Origin: JAPHTQ01 sp050295975
GTDB taxonomy: Bacteria > Pseudomonadota > Gammaproteobacteria > Thiohalomonadales > Thiohalomonadaceae
DNA: 7,222 nucleotides
Reading direction: 5' to 3'
NCBI GenBank assembly: GCA_050295975.1
Contig: JBNKQR010000089.1
Location: forward strand, 1 to 7,222
Each line of letters opens with the position of its first letter. Position 1 is the first letter of the stretch. This document shows positions 5,213 to 7,222 of the stretch, one piece after another. The notes under the pieces were generated by a model that saw only the letters and a list, made by a program, of their open reading frames with translations, did not search any database and was not told the DNA's origin. A program made the position numbers and the translations under genes.

Positions 5213-6081
5213 TGTGTACGGTATGCGGTTGCGGTGAAGGCGAAACAACCATCGAAGGACATGAGCACAGCCATGAGCACGGTCACAGCCATGAACATGG
5301 CCATCACCACGGACACCACCATCACGATCATGACCACGGTCATCATCACCATGACGATCACACCCACGACTACGGTCAGGGCCCGGCCCATGCCCATGCC
5401 CCCGGCATGAGCCAGGCGCGTATGGTGCAGGTCGAACAGGATATCCTTGGCAAGAACAATGAATATGCCAACGCCAATCGACGCTGGTTTGGCGAGCGTG
5501 GCATCCTTGCCCTCAATCTGGTCTCCAGCCCCGGCTCCGGCAAAACCACCCTGCTTACCCGGACCCTGACGGATCTGAAAGAGAAGTACCCACTGGCGGT
5601 GATCGAAGGTGACCAACAGACTGCCAACGATGCCGATCGCATTCGTGAAACCGGTGTACCCGCATTGCAGATCAACACCGGCAAAGGCTGCCACCTCGAT
5701 GCGCACATGGTGGGACATGCACTGGAAACCCTGGCACCGGAAAACGGTGGTGTGCTGTTTATCGAAAACGTCGGCAATCTTGTTTGCCCCGCCGCCTTTG
5801 ATCTTGGCGAGGCGCACAAGGTGGCGATCCTTTCTGTCACCGAGGGTGAGGACAAACCGCTTAAATATCCCGACATGTTCGCCGCAGCGGATCTGATGCT
5901 GCTGAACAAAATCGATCTGTTGCCGCATCTGCAATTCGATGTGGAGAAATGCATCGACTATGCGCGACGGGTCAATCCATCCATTAAGGTGTTGCAGGTC
6001 TCCGCCACCAGTGGTGAAGGCATGGACGGCTGGTATCGCTGGATCGCAGCGACGCGACAGCTTGCAACTATTGGAGCCTGA
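5212..6081 (+). CDS. hypB: Hydrogenase nickel incorporation GTPase HypB
   Basis: HypB is a SIMIBI-class GTPase that transfers nickel to HypA and the large subunit. Counting from the ATG at 5212 (289 residues), the N-terminus MCTVCGCGEGE carries the CxxCGC high-affinity nickel motif. Then comes a His-rich tract (residues 17-62, 24 His of 46) for nickel binding or storage. The GTPase domain follows: P-loop SSPGSGKTTLL (105-115), EGDQQTANDADR (132-143), the G-domain metal site Cys160-His161 and Cys192, ENVGNLVCP, and NKIDLLP as the guanine-specificity motif. An in-frame ATG three bases earlier (5209) is possible, but 5212 gives the canonical MCT start and a seven-base distance from GGAGG (5200-5204). 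It is one of the less common HypB proteins with both nickel-binding N-terminal motifs. hypC follows after only two bases. Confidence 0.96.
   Translation: MCTVCGCGEGETTIEGHEHSHEHGHSHEHGHHHGHHHHDHDHGHHHHDDHTHDYGQGPAHAHAPGMSQARMVQVEQDILGKNNEYANANRRWFGERGILALNLVSSPGSGKTTLLTRTLTDLKEKYPLAVIEGDQQTANDADRIRETGVPALQINTGKGCHLDAHMVGHALETLAPENGGVLFIENVGNLVCPAAFDLGEAHKVAILSVTEGEDKPLKYPDMFAAADLMLLNKIDLLPHLQFDVEKCIDYARRVNPSIKVLQVSATSGEGMDGWYRWIAATRQLATIGA
5266..5301 (+). repeat. hypB: Two 18-base tandem repeats in the hypB His-rich tract
   Basis: Two adjacent 18-base units (5266-5283 and 5284-5301) both encode HSHEHG and differ only at third codon positions. The rest of the tract to about 5397 is irregular CAT/CAC-rich sequence. 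Such repeats can expand or shrink by slippage, which would alter the nickel-binding capacity of HypB without breaking the frame. Confidence 0.7.
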
Positions 6082-6083
6082 TT

Positions 6084-6425
6084 ATGTGTTTGGCAATTCC
6101 GGCAAAAGTAGTGGCCATCGCTGAGGACGGTGAGATGGCGACCATCAGTCTCGACGGTGTACAGAAGGAGGTCTCGCTGGCACTGGTCGAAGGGGTGCAG
6201 GTAGACGACTACGTGCTGGTGCATGTGGGTTACGCTCTTAACCGCCTCAGTCCCGAAGAGGCGGAGCGCACGCTGAAAATTTTTGCCGAAGCGGGGATGT
6301 TGGCCCAAAGTTCTCACCACCCTTCTACTGCGGATTCCGATCCATGCGCCCAGTCAGACCGGCATCTCGACACCCTCGCAACGAACGATGGCAAAAACTC
6401 TGGGCCTGGGGAGGATTCGGCATGA
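6084..6425 (+). CDS. hypC: Hydrogenase maturation chaperone HypC
   Basis: HypC carries the Fe(CN)2CO group with HypD and then binds the large-subunit precursor. The product begins MCLAIPAKVV with the essential Cys2, followed by the small beta-barrel (DGVQKEVSLALVEGVQVDDYVLVHVGYALNRL, about residues 24-54) and the helix SPEEAERTLKIFAEAGML ending near residue 73. HypC usually ends about here to residue 95; this protein runs to 113 with a polar, Ser/Asp-rich tail containing one Cys and three His. GGAG at 6073-6076, inside the end of hypB, gives good spacing to the ATG. The TGA stop overlaps the hypD ATG (ATGA). It is distinct from HupF earlier in the operon. Confidence 0.94.
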   Translation: MCLAIPAKVVAIAEDGEMATISLDGVQKEVSLALVEGVQVDDYVLVHVGYALNRLSPEEAERTLKIFAEAGMLAQSSHHPSTADSDPCAQSDRHLDTLATNDGKNSGPGEDSA

Positions 6426-7222
6426 AATACGTCGACGAATACCGCGATCAGGAACTGGCGCAGAAACTGGGGAAAGCGATCGCCAGTGAAGCTGACACCG
6501 CTCGTACATACAGACTGATGGAGTTCTGCGGCGGCCACACCCATGCCATCTTCCGTTACGGGGTGCAGGACCTGATGCCGAAAAATGTGCAGTTCGTCCA
6601 CGGCCCCGGCTGCCCGGTCTGTGTGCTGCCCATCGGTCGTATCGATAACGCGATTCAACTGGTGCAGGAGCACGATGTCATTCTCTGCAGCTATGGCGAT
6701 CTGTTGCGCGTACCTGCAAGCAAACGCATGAGCCTGCTCAAACTGAAGGCAGCGGGCGGCGACGTGCGTATGGTCTACTCGACCCAGGATGCACTGCGTA
6801 TCGCCCGTGAGAATCCGCATCGGGAAGTGGTCTTCTTTGCGATCGGTTTTGAGACCACCACGCCGCCCAGCGCAGTTGCCCTGCAACAGGCAAAGGCAGA
6901 GGGTCTGAAGAATTTCAGCGTCTTCTGCAACCACGTTCTTACCCCTGCGGCATTGAAGGCGATCCTTGATTCAGATGATATCGCCATCGACGGTTTCTTC
7001 GGCCCCTCTCATGTCAGTACCCTGATCGGCAGCAAGCCGTATGAGTATTTTGCCGAGCACTATCAAAAACCGGTGGTGATCGCAGGCTTCGAACCGCTCG
7101 ACATTATGCAGTCTGCATTGATGTTGATCCGCCAGCTCAACCAGGACAAACACGAGGTGGAGAACGAATACATTCGTGCCGTTACCCGCGAGGGTAATCT
7201 GAAGGCACAGGCGCTGGTCAAC
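6422..7222 (+). CDS. hypD: Hydrogenase maturation protein HypD, 3' end outside window
   Basis: The frame runs without a stop from ATG 6422 to the right edge, giving the first 267 residues. HypD is the Fe-S protein on which, with HypC and HypE, the CN and CO ligands are attached to iron. Visible motifs are FCGGHTH (residues 35-41, Cys36), HGPGCPVCVLP (60-70, Cys64 and Cys67), the three cysteines matching the catalytic E. coli Cys41/Cys69/Cys72, and later FAIGFETTTPPSA, CNHVLTPAA and GFFGPSHVSTLIG. About 100 more residues, including most ligands of the 4Fe-4S cluster, should lie beyond the window. The start is fixed by the ATGA overlap with hypC and a strong GGGGAGG site (6408-6414). Confidence 0.95.
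   Translation, partial: MKYVDEYRDQELAQKLGKAIASEADTARTYRLMEFCGGHTHAIFRYGVQDLMPKNVQFVHGPGCPVCVLPIGRIDNAIQLVQEHDVILCSYGDLLRVPASKRMSLLKLKAAGGDVRMVYSTQDALRIARENPHREVVFFAIGFETTTPPSAVALQQAKAEGLKNFSVFCNHVLTPAALKAILDSDDIAIDGFFGPSHVSTLIGSKPYEYFAEHYQKPVVIAGFEPLDIMQSALMLIRQLNQDKHEVENEYIRAVTREGNLKAQALVN

Noticed and set aside
5155..5934. Minus-strand open frame opposite hypB with a Met/Val-rich hydrophobic stretch looking like membrane segments.
   Set aside because: The hydrophobic stretch is the reverse complement of the CAT/CAC His-rich tract (giving ATG/GTG codons). HypB on the + strand is unambiguous.
6314..6934. Minus-strand open frame opposite hypC/hypD.
   Set aside because: It is antisense to HypD motifs conserved at protein level, and shows no family signature or ribosome binding site.
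1..7222. A previously undescribed defence, mobile or CRISPR system.
   Set aside because: All coding sequence is accounted for by recognised hup and hyp genes; no repeats arrays, transposase, tRNA or rRNA were seen.

Overview
The window is one side of a [NiFe]-hydrogenase locus of the uptake (Hup/Hya, group 1) type. Every gene lies on the + strand and they are tightly packed. Order: 3' end of the hydrogenase cytochrome b gene (hupC), a Rho-independent terminator, a regulatory gap, then hupD-hupF-hupG-hupH-hupI-hupJ-hupK-hypA-hypB-hypC-hypD, with hypD cut by the window edge. Gene content and order match the proteobacterial hup/hyp clusters described in Rhizobium, Azotobacter and purple bacteria. 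Moderate GC content, extensive gene overlap, a sigma-54 promoter and the full hupDFGHIJK block point to a proteobacterium, most likely a gammaproteobacterium of purple-sulfur or sulfur-oxidising affinity. The taxonomic placement is an inference from general resemblance and was not tested.

Positions 1-504: the last 60 codons of hupC end at 183. A 9-bp-stem terminator with a T-tract follows at 211-238. The remaining gap has no gene. It holds a perfect 8-bp inverted repeat (307-326) overlapping a second inverted repeat (322-342), and a full-consensus sigma-54 -24/-12 promoter at 446-461, about 33 bases of leader ahead of hupD. The accessory genes therefore have their own RpoN-dependent promoter, separate from the structural genes upstream.

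Positions 505-4878 carry the Hup accessory genes: the large-subunit maturation endopeptidase HupD; the HypC-like chaperone HupF; HupG and HupH (HyaE/HyaF-like, small-subunit handling); the rubredoxin HupI; the HybE-like chaperone HupJ; and HupK, a degenerate large-subunit-like scaffold protein. Positions 4871-7222 carry the general Hyp genes: HypA and HypB deliver nickel, and HypC and HypD assemble the Fe(CN)2CO group. Together they build the NiFe centre on the large subunit, mature the Fe-S small subunit, and protect or process the enzyme; HupI and the HupF-K group are associated with hydrogenases made in the presence of oxygen.

This is a recognised system rather than a new one. Points worth a second look are the sigma-54 promoter with its nested inverted repeats, the hupJ-hupK junction (a short overlapping ORF followed by a TTG start), C-terminal tails on HupD and HypC, an internal duplication in HupH, a Tat-like motif at the HupJ C-terminus, the very His-rich HypB, and the absence of hypF from its usual place between hypB and hypC.
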